In this document: one piece after another, positions 54,268 to 63,340 of the stretch
Position numbering within the stretch: the stretch's first letter is position 1
Layout of the letters: every line of letters begins with the position of its first letter
Assembly: GCF_002954685.1 (NCBI RefSeq)
Contig: NZ_MSCN01000001.1
Coordinates: 1,685,409-1,749,408, forward strand
Length of the DNA: 64,000 nucleotides
Reading direction: 5' to 3'
From: Polaribacter porphyrae
Lineage (GTDB): Bacteria > Bacteroidota > Bacteroidia > Flavobacteriales > Flavobacteriaceae
The notes under the pieces: generated by a model
Seen by the model: only the letters and a program-made list of their open reading frames with translations
Told to the model about the DNA's origin: nothing
Database searches by the model: none
Program-made: the position numbers and the translations under genes

Positions 54268-55731
54268 TTAATCAATTTTATTTTTAGATATTCTTTCTAA
54301 CATTCTTTTTGCATTCCCATTTGTGCCTCCTAAATCAACTGCTTTTTGATAATTTTTAATCGCTAAACTGTCATTATAACTTCTATAATATGCTTCTGCT
54401 AAACTATCAAAAGTATTTGCTGATGTAGGGTTTTCTTGGGTATTAAAAGTAAAAACTATAATCGCTTTCTCCATTCTTCTTTGGTTTATCAATTGATAGC
54501 CAACATCGTTAACCAAATTTTGTAAATTGATGTTTTTAAAATTAATATCTTTTTCTATTGATGAATACACTTTTTTAAATTCGTCCAAATCTTTATCAAC
54601 AATAGATTGAGATAATTTTTCGAAAACTAAATTATTAACATCTACAATATCATTATCAACTAAATTTGCAATATGATTAATGATATTTTCGATATTAAAA
54701 TAATTACCCATTCCATTTGCTAAAAAAATAATGCTCAAATCTTTATCTGGAAAAATTCGATATGCAGTAACTAAAGAACCAGAAAAACCGTAAGAAATAT
54801 TTTTGTTGATGATTCTCTTGTCCCAACCATTTGTGAAAACTTTACTAGATTTTGAATACGGAAAAGTTTCCCACATTTTTTGTTTTGTTTCTGGTTTTAA
54901 AAGTTGATTTTTTTTGAGTCTTTTATCCCACTTTATAAATTCGTTCAATGTAATATTTAAACCATTTGCAGCTAACATATAATTACCAACTAAAGTTGGA
55001 TGATCTATTTGAATTTTTCCTGTTTCAAAAGGAAAATAGGCTGTAACTCTATTTTGAACAATTTGTTTTGAATTTGAAGAGAAAAAGACGTTCTCTCCTT
55101 CTTTCTCAAACTGATTATTTAGAATAAAACCACTAAAAGATTCGCCAGAAACCTTTTCAATTATTTTTTTTAATAGCCAAAAATTGGTTTGATTATAATC
55201 GTATTTTTCTCCTTTTTCAAAAAGAAGTTTTTCTTTGTAAACTAAATCCTTAACTTCTAGTTCAGTTAATTTTTCAAGATTAGGAAAACTTCTCATTTTT
55301 GGCAACCCAGAAGAATGGGTTATTAAATGTTTAATTTGAACTGAATTCCAAGTTTCTGGAAGAGAATCTACATATTTAGAAACCTCATCTTTTAAATACA
55401 ATTTTTCTTTTTCTATTAATTGAAAAAGAGCAACAGCAACTGGCAATTTGGTTAAAGAATAGACTCTAAAAATAGAACTATCAGAAAGTGAGACATTGTG
55501 TTCTAAATTTGCTTTTCCAAAATGTTCTTGCATCAAAATGGAATCATTTTTTATGATCGCCAAAGAAACCCCAGGAATTTGATGTCTTTTAATAATATGT
55601 TTTACATAACTTCTAATTTTACTATTTGAAGTTTCATCTTTTTCGTTTTTTTGTTTTTGACAAGAAATCATAAATAATAAAATAAAGAAGACGATAAGAT
55701 TTTTAATGATTGGGTGGTTGTGAATTTTCAT
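54268..55731 (-). CDS. serine beta-lactamase-family hydrolase lipoprotein with TPR tail
   Basis: A 487-residue lipoprotein (signal NLIVFFILLFMISC with Cys near residue 24). Residues 40-370 are a class C beta-lactamase/D-Ala-D-Ala carboxypeptidase-type domain: the catalytic SxxK is FRVYSLTK; the second motif reads YNQTNFWLL, with Gln where Asn is usual in YxN; an HSSG-containing THSSGLPKM segment is the typical second-loop motif. The last 100 residues are TPR-like helices (DSLAEAYYRSYNDSLAIKNYQKAVDLGG). Likely a periplasmic esterase or peptidase; the altered YxN residue makes true beta-lactamase activity doubtful. Monocistronic. Confidence 0.87.
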   Translation of the reverse strand: MKIHNHPIIKNLIVFFILLFMISCQKQKNEKDETSNSKIRSYVKHIIKRHQIPGVSLAIIKNDSILMQEHFGKANLEHNVSLSDSSIFRVYSLTKLPVAVALFQLIEKEKLYLKDEVSKYVDSLPETWNSVQIKHLITHSSGLPKMRSFPNLEKLTELEVKDLVYKEKLLFEKGEKYDYNQTNFWLLKKIIEKVSGESFSGFILNNQFEKEGENVFFSSNSKQIVQNRVTAYFPFETGKIQIDHPTLVGNYMLAANGLNITLNEFIKWDKRLKKNQLLKPETKQKMWETFPYSKSSKVFTNGWDKRIINKNISYGFSGSLVTAYRIFPDKDLSIIFLANGMGNYFNIENIINHIANLVDNDIVDVNNLVFEKLSQSIVDKDLDEFKKVYSSIEKDINFKNINLQNLVNDVGYQLINQRRMEKAIIVFTFNTQENPTSANTFDSLAEAYYRSYNDSLAIKNYQKAVDLGGTNGNAKRMLERISKNKID

Positions 55732-55785
55732 TTTAAAGATTGTTTATTTGAAAACAGATATACCATCAATCTTAAAAATTGTTAC

Positions 55786-55820
55786 AAAAAAAAAGAGATT
55801 CCATTGCTGAAATCTCTTTT
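55786..55820 (-). terminator. intrinsic terminator after trxB
   Basis: AAAAGAGATT (55791-55800) and AATCTCTTTT (55811-55820) are perfect 10-base arms around a 10-base loop. Read on the minus strand the stem is followed by a T-run of nine, so it terminates trxB. Confidence 0.88.
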
Positions 55821-55844
55821 AATGTAATAAAATTAACTGCCTTG

Positions 55845-56792
55845 CTATTCTAAAGCACCTAAATAACGTTCTGCATCTAAAGCAGCCATACAACCTGTAC
55901 CTGCAGCAGTTACAGCTTGTCTGTATTCTTTATCTTGAATATCTCCAGCAGCAAAAACGCCTGGCATATTTGTATGTGTTGTTTTTCCTTTGGTGATTAA
56001 ATAACCAGTTTCGTCCATTTCTAAAACACCTTTAAACAAATCAGAATTTGGTGTATGACCAATAGCTACAAAAAGCCCAGTTACTGGTATTTCCCATGTT
56101 TCTTTCGTTTGATTATTAATCGCTCTAACACCTTCTACAACATTAGTTCCTAAAACTTCGTCCACTTCTGTGTTATATAAAACTTCAATATTTTCAGTCT
56201 TATTAACCCTGTGTTGCATCGCTTTTGATGCTCTCATATAATCTTTACGTACCAAAATAGTTACTTTGCTACAAATATTTGCCAAATAAGTAGCTTCTTC
56301 TGCAGCAGTATCTCCTGCTCCAACAACTATAACATCTTGTCCTTTATAAAAGAAACCATCACATGTTGCACATGCAGAAACTCCACCACCAATTAAACGT
56401 TGCTCACTTTCTAAACCTAAATATTTTGCAGTTGCACCTGTAGAAATAATGATGGTTTCTGCTTCTATATGTTTGTTTTCGTCAACAACAACTTTATGAA
56501 TGCCGCCAACTTTATCACTTAAATCAACTTTAGTTACCAATCCAAAACGCACATCAGTTCCAAAACGTTCAGCTTGATGTTTTAAATCCATCATCATTGC
56601 AGTTCCATCAGTTCCATCTTTGTAGCCAGGAAAATTGTCAACTTCAGTTGTAGTTGTTAACTGTCCTCCCATTTGCATACCTGTGTACATTATTGGTTTC
56701 ATATCTGCTCTTGCTGCATAAATTGCTGCTGTATACCCTGCAGGTCCTGAACCTATTATTAGACATTTTATTTTTTCTATAGTATCTGACAT
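55845..56792 (-). CDS. trxB: thioredoxin-disulfide reductase
   Basis: A 315-residue low-molecular-weight thioredoxin reductase, using NADPH and FAD to reduce thioredoxin in the cytoplasm. FAD binding is GSGPAGYTAA (residues 14-23), the redox-active disulfide is Cys141/Cys144 in SACATCDGFF, NADPH binding is VVGAGDTAAEEA, and the C-terminal FAD segment is GVFAAGDIQDKEYRQ. Length is normal. It can supply electrons to the thioredoxin-peroxiredoxin pair encoded near 33.5 kb. A single-gene unit with its own terminator. Confidence 0.97.
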   Translation of the reverse strand: MSDTIEKIKCLIIGSGPAGYTAAIYAARADMKPIMYTGMQMGGQLTTTTEVDNFPGYKDGTDGTAMMMDLKHQAERFGTDVRFGLVTKVDLSDKVGGIHKVVVDENKHIEAETIIISTGATAKYLGLESEQRLIGGGVSACATCDGFFYKGQDVIVVGAGDTAAEEATYLANICSKVTILVRKDYMRASKAMQHRVNKTENIEVLYNTEVDEVLGTNVVEGVRAINNQTKETWEIPVTGLFVAIGHTPNSDLFKGVLEMDETGYLITKGKTTHTNMPGVFAAGDIQDKEYRQAVTAAGTGCMAALDAERYLGALE

Positions 56793-56916
56793 AATATTCT
56801 GTATGAATTTTAAAAATGTAAAAATATATTATTTAGATACTTTTAAAAGAGAATGTTTATAAGTTTTAATAATGAAAAAATAAGTGAAAAGAATACTTAA
56901 ACTGTAAGTTAGCCTT

Positions 56917-57996
56917 CTACTTAGGCAATAAACGAATTATACCTAGATTTTCTATCCCAACATAGATAAAACCGTCATTACCTTGCTCTATTGAACGCAT
57001 TCTACCAACACCTTTTAATATTTTTACTTCTTTAAAAATCTTGTTTTCTTTTAAAATACATCTACTTACATATTGAAACTTTAGAGAACCCACCAACAAA
57101 TTTCCTTTCCATTTTCCATATTTATCACTGTTTATAAAAGCCATTCCACTTGGAGCAATAGATGGAGTCCAATAATGAATAGGGTTCTCCATTCCTTTTA
57201 TAGATGTTTTATCCGTAAATTTTGTACCACTATAATTAATACCAAAACTTGCTTTTGGCCAACCATAGTTTTTTCCTTTTTGGATGATATTGATTTCATC
57301 TCCTCCTCTAGGCCCATGTTCATGAGCCCAAATTTCATTGGTAAAAGGATTAATTTCCATTCCTTGCGGATTTCTATGTCCATAACTATAAATTCCCTTT
57401 TTTGCATTTTTTTTATAGACAAAAGGATTATCTTTTGGAATAGAACCATCATCATTTAATCTATAAATTTTACCACAATCTCTAGTAATATCTTGTGGAT
57501 TTACATCTCTGTTTCCTCGATCTCCAACACTAAAATATACATGATTTTCTTTATCAAAAGCTATCCTTGACCCAAAATGCTGACCTCTTCTCGAATTTGG
57601 AGAAGCTTTATACAAAACTTTTTTATTGACTAATTGATTATCTTTCAACTTTGCTCTCATTAAAGTTGTGTTTCCTCCATTCCCTTTTCCTTCAGATGAA
57701 GCGTATGTAAAATAAATCCAACCATTTTCTTCATAATTAGGATGCAATTCTATATCCATAAATCCTCCTTGACCACGAACATATATTTCTGGCAAGTTTT
57801 TTATTTCAGTTTTTCTTCCATTTTTAAAATGGATTAATCTACCTTCTTTTTCTGTAATTAACATTGAGTTATCAGGAAGAAAAGTAAACCCCCAAGGATT
57901 GGTTAAATCTGGAACAACCAATTCATATTCTTTGTTTTGTGAAACTGATTTTATACTAAAAAAAACTATTGAAATTATTAAAATTTTATATTCCAT
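56917..57996 (-). CDS. PQQ-dependent soluble aldose sugar dehydrogenase family protein
   Basis: A 359-residue exported protein (signal YKILIISIVFFSIKSVSQ) with a six-bladed beta-propeller of the soluble glucose/sorbosone dehydrogenase family (GSDH, YliI-like). Hallmarks are NPWGFTFLPDNSMLITEKEG, GQGGFMDIELHPNYEENGW, the catalytic-type HFGSRIAFDKENHVYFSVGD (His), GHRNPQGMEINP and HGPRGGDEINIIQKGKNYGW. Members oxidise aldose sugars with PQQ in the periplasm, but many flavobacterial homologues are of unproven activity, and no PQQ biosynthesis genes are in this window. Monocistronic, 125 bases upstream of trxB. Confidence 0.9.
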   Translation of the reverse strand: MEYKILIISIVFFSIKSVSQNKEYELVVPDLTNPWGFTFLPDNSMLITEKEGRLIHFKNGRKTEIKNLPEIYVRGQGGFMDIELHPNYEENGWIYFTYASSEGKGNGGNTTLMRAKLKDNQLVNKKVLYKASPNSRRGQHFGSRIAFDKENHVYFSVGDRGNRDVNPQDITRDCGKIYRLNDDGSIPKDNPFVYKKNAKKGIYSYGHRNPQGMEINPFTNEIWAHEHGPRGGDEINIIQKGKNYGWPKASFGINYSGTKFTDKTSIKGMENPIHYWTPSIAPSGMAFINSDKYGKWKGNLLVGSLKFQYVSRCILKENKIFKEVKILKGVGRMRSIEQGNDGFIYVGIENLGIIRLLPK

Positions 57997-58134
57997 TCTC
58001 CAAAATTAATTTTAAAAATGCTAGTACAATATATAAATATTATTCTATATTTACAGTCCAAAATTGATAACCATTTTTGGGGTGTAGTCTCTCAATTATT
58101 TCGAGATAAACTACACTACCACTTTTACATTTTT

Positions 58135-58209
58135 CGGGGTGTAGCGTAGCCCGGTTATCGCGCCGCGTTTGGGACGCGGAGGTCGCAGGTTCGAATCCTG
58201 CCACCCCGA
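58135..58209 (+). tRNA. tRNA-Pro (anticodon UGG)
   Basis: A complete cloverleaf is readable: acceptor arms CGGGGTG (58135-58141) and CACCCCG (58202-58208), anticodon stem CCGCG/CGCGG around loop TTTGGGA giving anticodon TGG (reads CCN proline codons), T-arm GCAGG-TTCGAAT-CCTGC, and discriminator A at 58209. CCA is not encoded, as is common in this phylum. A disrupted integrase gene begins 215 bases downstream on the same strand. Confidence 0.95.
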
Positions 58210-58233
58210 CAACTTTAAGTATCATATTAGTTT

Positions 58234-58267
58234 AAAACCTTGGTAATCTTACGATTTCCAAGGTTTT
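58234..58267 (+). terminator. hairpin after tRNA-Pro
   Basis: AAAACCTTGG (58234-58243) and CCAAGGTTTT (58258-58267) are perfect arms around a 14-base loop, followed by T-rich sequence. Probably the tRNA terminator. Confidence 0.65.
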
Positions 58268-58314
58268 GTAGTTTTTAGACAATCATAAAATTTGATTGAA
58301 TTTAAACAAATAAG

Positions 58315-58359
58315 TGACCTATTAGGTTACCAAAATATAAAAAGCACAAAAAGGTAACC
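58315..58359. repeat. GTnACC half-sites upstream of the integrase
   Basis: GTGACC (58315-58320), GGTTACC (58325-58331) and GGTAACC (58353-58359) recur within 45 bases; the last two are exact inverted repeats of each other, and the first is an inverted, one-mismatch copy of GGTTAC. The cluster sits 65 bases before the integrase ATG and could be recombinase arm sites or an operator. Confidence 0.55.
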
Positions 58360-58423
58360 GAATTGTATTGATTTGACTTTCGTCTTAAAAATAATTGTTT
58401 AACAAATTTAACGATGAAAAATT

Positions 58424-59645
58424 ATGAAAACTTCCACTACGTTCAGTATGCTGTTTTGGCTAAAACAATCTAAAGCTAAAAATGGTGAAGCACCTTTATA
58501 TGCAAGACTTACTGTAAATGGTAAAAGAGCAGAAATCAGTCTGAAAAGAAAAATCAAAATTACAAATTGGAATACTACAAAAAATCGAGTAAGAGGAACA
58601 AATCAAGAAGCAAGAACCATCAACAAATATTTAAATCAGGTTCAAAAAGGGATTGTTCAGGCTAAAAATGAATTAACTCTTGAAAATAAATGCATTACTT
58701 CTCAAGCAATCAAATCGAGATATTTAAAAGAAGATGACCAAAACCATACCTTAAATGATATTATTAAGTATCACAATGAAGATATGGTTAATAAGTTAAA
58801 ATGGGGTACTCAAAAAAACTACTTTACTACTCAAAAATACATTTCAAAATTTATGAAGAAATGTTTCAATACAAGAGATATGTATTTGAAGCAATTGGAT
58901 TATAATTTCATTTTAAAATTTGAAAAATTCTTAAGAGAATATCAACCATTGGATCATCAAAAGAAAATGGGTAACAATTCAGTGATGAAACATATTGAAA
59001 GATTCCGAAAAATGATAACATTTTCTTTTAAATTAGAATGGATAAAAAGAGACCCTTTTATCAATTTTAAAGCAAAGTTTGAAAAAGTAGAACGTGGTTA
59101 TTTAACAGAAATGGAATTAAAAAAAATTGAAGAAAAACAATTTTCAATACCTAGACTTCAATTAGTAAAGGATTTATTCATTTTCTCTTGTTATATCGGA
59201 TTAAGTTATATTGATGTAATTAATTTAATTGAAGATAATATCAATTTTGGTATTGATGGTGAATTATGGATCATCAAAAAAAGAGAAAAAACAAATAAAT
59301 TATTAAGAATTCCGATCCTTCCTAAAGCAAAGATTTTAATTGACAAATACAAGAACCATCCAAAATCAGAAATTAAACGCTTACTTAAAAGAAATTGCTG
59401 ATTTATGCTCAATAAAAAAGAATCTTACATTTCATTTAGCACGTCATACTTTTGCAACAACTCTTACTTTAACTAATGGTGTACCTATTGAAACGGTTTC
59501 TCAACTATTAGGACATTGTCGTATTTCTACTACTCAAATATATGCAAAAGTTATTGATAGAAAAGTTAGTATAGATATGGGAATATTAAAAAAAAGTATT
59601 AGTGAAAATATTTCGTTAAAAATGTCAAAACAAAAAAAGTTATAA
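58424..59645 (+). pseudogene. tyrosine recombinase/integrase, disrupted by frameshift/deletion
   Basis: Two overlapping frames make up one broken integrase. The first (58424-59401) holds the N-terminal Arm-type/SAM-like domains (FSMLFWLKQSKAKNGEAP, then NHTLNDIIKYHNEDMV) and the start of the catalytic domain (CYIGLSYIDVINL). The second (from about 59361 to 59645) holds the C-terminal catalytic segment: NQKLNAYLKEIADLC, HLARHTFATT (H-x-x-R) and the LGHCRISTTQIYAKV segment with the nucleophile Tyr. Relatives have roughly ten more residues between KYK and NQK, so a deletion with frame shift lies at about 59355-59375. Located just downstream of tRNA-Pro. The protein is probably inactive. Confidence 0.88.
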
Positions 59646-59648
59646 ATT

Positions 59649-60395
59649 TTAAAAGCTTTTAAACAAAGAAAATTGCTTGATAAACTCTTTTTTATTTCTG
59701 TAAGATATAGGTATTATATCACCGTTTTTCATAAATACTTTACCACCTCTTCCACGATCCCATTCTTTAACAAAATTTAAATTAATAATATAGCTTCGAT
59801 GTATTTGATTGAAGAAATTAGGAAGTATTAATATCATATCTTTCAGTCTTAATTCAGATATTAAAATTCTGTCTTCTGTAAGTAGTAATTTTGTATACGG
59901 GTCAAATGCTTCTATGATTACAATTTCCTCTAACAAGATTGTAGTCGTTTTTTTTGAGGTTTTAATCGTAATTTTATCATTTTTTAAATTTACTTTATTG
60001 TTGTTTTTTAAAATTTTTAAAGGTTTTAAAAAGTCTATTTTTTTTCTTGTTTTATCTACAATATTAATTATTTCTTCAACAGCATAAGGTTTTAAAATAT
60101 AATCTAATACCGATTTTTTTACAGCTTCAATACCATAATTATCATATCCAGTAACTAAAACAGTATAGAAATGCTGCTCATCAAAATTATTTAAAACTTT
60201 AAAACCAGAACCATCTTGTAGTTCAATATCTAAAAAAACTAAATCAGGCTTATTTTCATTTATTAATTGGATAGCTTTTTTTACACTTTCACAAACACCC
60301 GTAATTGTTATACTTTCACAATTTTCTATTAATAAATTTTTTAATAACTCCTGGCTATTAATTTCGTCTTCTACTATGAGTATTTTTAATTCCAT
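59649..60395 (-). CDS. LytTR-type response regulator
   Basis: A 248-residue response regulator. The receiver domain (residues 1-120) has acidic residues in LIVEDE, the phospho-acceptor Asp56 in LVFLDIELQDGSG and the conserved Lys in ILKPYAVEE. A LytTR DNA-binding domain covers residues about 150-245, with VNLKNDKITIKTSKKTTTI and FNQIHRSYIINLNFV (the typical R-S/T-Y-I-V-N segment). The start overlaps the sensor kinase gene by 10 bases, so the two are one two-component system. Its stop lies 3 bases from the end of the broken integrase on the opposite strand. Targets unknown; the divergent surface-protein gene is a candidate. Confidence 0.93.
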   Translation of the reverse strand: MELKILIVEDEINSQELLKNLLIENCESITITGVCESVKKAIQLINENKPDLVFLDIELQDGSGFKVLNNFDEQHFYTVLVTGYDNYGIEAVKKSVLDYILKPYAVEEIINIVDKTRKKIDFLKPLKILKNNNKVNLKNDKITIKTSKKTTTILLEEIVIIEAFDPYTKLLLTEDRILISELRLKDMILILPNFFNQIHRSYIINLNFVKEWDRGRGGKVFMKNGDIIPISYRNKKEFIKQFSLFKSF

Positions 60396-63193
60396 TCTTT
60401 TTTCAAGGGTAGCTTCAAAGTAATTGTTGTTCCAACACTTATTTTTGAGTTTATTTCAAAAGAAGCTTTTTCATTTTTATTTTTTTCATTGAAAAGATTT
60501 ATTCGTTGCTTTACTATGTCTAAGCCAAGAGAATTTGTTTTTTTATTAAGTGATTCTGTGTTAAACCCAATTCCATTATCTACAATAGTAATATTCAAAA
60601 AGTCATAATCAATATTATAAGTAATAGAAATCTCACCTTTCTTTCCTGAATCTTTAAATGCGTGTTTAACTGAATTTTCTACTATTATTTGAGATAATAA
60701 TGGAGGTATAAAAATTTTTCTCTTTAAAATAGATTCATCAAAATTAATTTTATAATCAAACTTATCTCGATATCTCATTTTTTCTAGATTAAGATAATCT
60801 TGAATAAATTGTATTTCCTCATCCAAACTTATTAGTTCTTTCTTTGAAAAATTTAAACTATTCCTTATAAGTTTAGCTAAAGAGTTTAAATAGAGATTAG
60901 CTTCAGATTTTCTATTTGAAAAAATATAATTTTGTACAGAATTTAATGAGTTAAAAATAAAATGTGGATTTATTTGGTTTCTTAGGGTCCTTAATTCTGC
61001 TGTTTTCAGTTTAAGATTAAATTCAAGTTTTTCTCTGAGTATGAGGTTTCTTCTTTTTATAATAAAAGTTAAGAATACAATACATGATAGTACTGCTAAA
61101 ATCTTAAAAATAAGTGTATTTGTAAAATGGGGTTTTATGTAAAAAGAAATTTTTTCAGTATCACTTTCAACTCCATTGGCATTAAAACATTTTACAAAAA
61201 ATGTATAACTTCCTTTTTCTAAATTTAGATACTCTAAATCTCTGGCATTTGTTGCTTTCCAATTATTTAATTCAGATTTATTAGATACTAATTTATATTC
61301 ATAAAATTTTTTATTTCCTTTTGGCTTATAATTTGAAATCCCTGTAAATTTAATCTTGATATCATTCTGATTGTGTTTTAAAACTATTGTAGCATTTGTG
61401 TTTTGGTAATTTTTTTGATCTACCTGAAGTTTTTCAATAAAAACTGATGGTTTTGGAATTTCTTTTTTATTTTCTTTAAAATATGATATACCTTTATCTG
61501 TAGCGACATAAACATAGCCATTAAATACTGTTATATCTTTAATATAGTTTGATAGTAAACCATTAGAAGAATCATAGTTTGTTATTTTATTGATTTTAAC
61601 TTTTTGATTAATAATACTATATTCTATCTTATTTAATCCAAAGTTAGTGGCTACCCAAATTAAATTTTCCTTTTCAAGATAAATTGAATTTATGTATTTA
61701 GAATTCAGCTTCTTTTCATTGATAGTATTCCACTTACTACCAATCTTATATAGTAATCCATTACCTAGTGTGCCAGCCCATAAAATATTAGAATTGCTTC
61801 TTAAATCATTAATTCTTATTTTTTTTGTCAGCTTGTCAGGTGAAAACAATTTTTTATCTGATGTAGCAATCCTCGTTAAATTATAAACGCCATCATATGT
61901 CCCTACATAGGTTTCATTTTTAAACAACGGTTCTATACTCAGTGCTCTTGTAACTTCTTTAAAAATAATTTTTCCTTTATTATTGGTGTTTAAATAGTAT
62001 TTTAAGTCTAAATAATCATATTCTAGAAAACTATTGTTACTTAGTGGAAGTATATTGGTGGTTTTTAAATTAGCTTCAGGTATTCCATTTATATATTTTG
62101 TGCCCCCAAAGTAAAACATATTTTCATTTTTAAAATCTTTATAACCTCTATGAAAACCTCTTTTTCCTAGTTTATAATAAGAAATAGTAACACTGTTTTT
62201 ATTAATTTTATAAACATTACCCAATTTAGTTTTTGCATACAAAAAATTCTTGTGTCTAAATAAACCTTCAATATTTTTATCTCCATTTTTAATATCTAGA
62301 TATTTTACATTAATCGAGTTAATTTTAAAAATTCCTGAAGACACACTAGTTGCCCAAATCATATCAAAATCATCGATTACCATAGATGTAATACTTCTAT
62401 TATTTATAATAACATGCTTAAAATCCTCAGAAAAGGGCTTAGTATAAAAAGACAAACCATCATCAGACATTATAAATAAGTTTCCTTTTTTATCTAAAAA
62501 TTCGTTGTAAATAAAACTATTTGAAGGATTTGTATTAAATTTAATTGCTTTACCTGTAGCATAGGAATAACTGTACTTTAATTTACTGTTATCTATAGAT
62601 TTATTTTTTCTATATTCATTAATATATTTTATAAGTTTTTTAGTTTTAGTGCTACATTTATTTGAACCAATTATTATTTTTTCATTAGGTAAATCTGTAA
62701 TAAAACCTGTTTTCCTGTTTATTTTGTAAACTGAGGTAAGAGGTGTGTTTCCCTTAATAAAGAAAATAAAATTCTCATTTATATTTATTATTTCAAACCA
62801 TTGATTACTCTTTTTACTAAATTCTTTTAATTTAAAATTAAATGCAAATGGGGAAAAGCTGTTACCATTCCAAAATGTGAAAGAACCATCTAAACCATTT
62901 ATCCAAAAAGTATTTCCAGAACTTTTATAAAAAGTAAAATTTACAATATTAGATAAGCCGTTTTTTAAAGAAAACACCTCAAAATAATAAGAATTATAAC
63001 GAACTATACCTCTGTCTGATGTAAACCAAATAAAACCCTTATCATCTTTAATTACATCATAAAACTCGCTTGTTGGTAATCCATCTTTTGTATCAAAGTT
63101 TTGTATTGCATATTCTTGTGAATACGTATGTGTTATTAAAAACATAACTCCAAAAAGCTGGACTTTAAAAAGATATTGTGTTAAGATTTTCAT
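60386..63193 (-). CDS. LytS-type sensor histidine kinase with Reg_prop beta-propeller
   Basis: A 935-residue sensor. After a signal peptide (LFGVMFLITHTYS) come many propeller repeats (such as GFIWFTSDRGIVRYN, NILWAGTLGNGLLYK, ENLIWVATNFGLNKIE), then a Y_Y_Y-type domain (IKFTGISNYKPKGNKKFYEYKL region), one membrane helix near residues 688-708, and a cytoplasmic His_kinase domain. The phospho-acceptor His744 lies in NQINPHFIFNSLNSVQ; the ATPase part has PPLLSQIIVENSVKHAF and DNGIGFN with LGLDIVKQR. The layout matches the sensor family that pairs with LytTR regulators in Bacteroidota, usually sensing periplasmic glycans or other ligands. Ligand unknown. Confidence 0.93.
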   Translation of the reverse strand: MKILTQYLFKVQLFGVMFLITHTYSQEYAIQNFDTKDGLPTSEFYDVIKDDKGFIWFTSDRGIVRYNSYYFEVFSLKNGLSNIVNFTFYKSSGNTFWINGLDGSFTFWNGNSFSPFAFNFKLKEFSKKSNQWFEIININENFIFFIKGNTPLTSVYKINRKTGFITDLPNEKIIIGSNKCSTKTKKLIKYINEYRKNKSIDNSKLKYSYSYATGKAIKFNTNPSNSFIYNEFLDKKGNLFIMSDDGLSFYTKPFSEDFKHVIINNRSITSMVIDDFDMIWATSVSSGIFKINSINVKYLDIKNGDKNIEGLFRHKNFLYAKTKLGNVYKINKNSVTISYYKLGKRGFHRGYKDFKNENMFYFGGTKYINGIPEANLKTTNILPLSNNSFLEYDYLDLKYYLNTNNKGKIIFKEVTRALSIEPLFKNETYVGTYDGVYNLTRIATSDKKLFSPDKLTKKIRINDLRSNSNILWAGTLGNGLLYKIGSKWNTINEKKLNSKYINSIYLEKENLIWVATNFGLNKIEYSIINQKVKINKITNYDSSNGLLSNYIKDITVFNGYVYVATDKGISYFKENKKEIPKPSVFIEKLQVDQKNYQNTNATIVLKHNQNDIKIKFTGISNYKPKGNKKFYEYKLVSNKSELNNWKATNARDLEYLNLEKGSYTFFVKCFNANGVESDTEKISFYIKPHFTNTLIFKILAVLSCIVFLTFIIKRRNLILREKLEFNLKLKTAELRTLRNQINPHFIFNSLNSVQNYIFSNRKSEANLYLNSLAKLIRNSLNFSKKELISLDEEIQFIQDYLNLEKMRYRDKFDYKINFDESILKRKIFIPPLLSQIIVENSVKHAFKDSGKKGEISITYNIDYDFLNITIVDNGIGFNTESLNKKTNSLGLDIVKQRINLFNEKNKNEKASFEINSKISVGTTITLKLPLKKEWN

Positions 63194-63201
63194 TCAAGTA
63201 A

Positions 63202-63209
63202 CAAATTTA
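63202..63209 (-). promoter_or_regulatory. -7 element of the sensor kinase operon
   Basis: Minus-strand TAAATTTG (TAnnTTTG) ends 8 bases upstream of the sensor kinase ATG, so the leader would be very short. Confidence 0.45.
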
Positions 63210-63340
63210 AGTTGAGTGACACTTAATTATTACACGCCTACCATAAAAAAAATACGCATTAACCTTTAATTATATATTTTTTTTTAACAACAAGCTGTAA
63301 TTGTCTTTTTTTTAAAGTTAAATAAATAATTCTAAATGGT

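Noticed and set aside
58040..58225. A 61-residue minus-strand frame reading GVAGFEPATSASQTRRDNRATLHPE
   Set aside because: It is the antisense translation of tRNA-Pro and its flank, a well-known spurious annotation.
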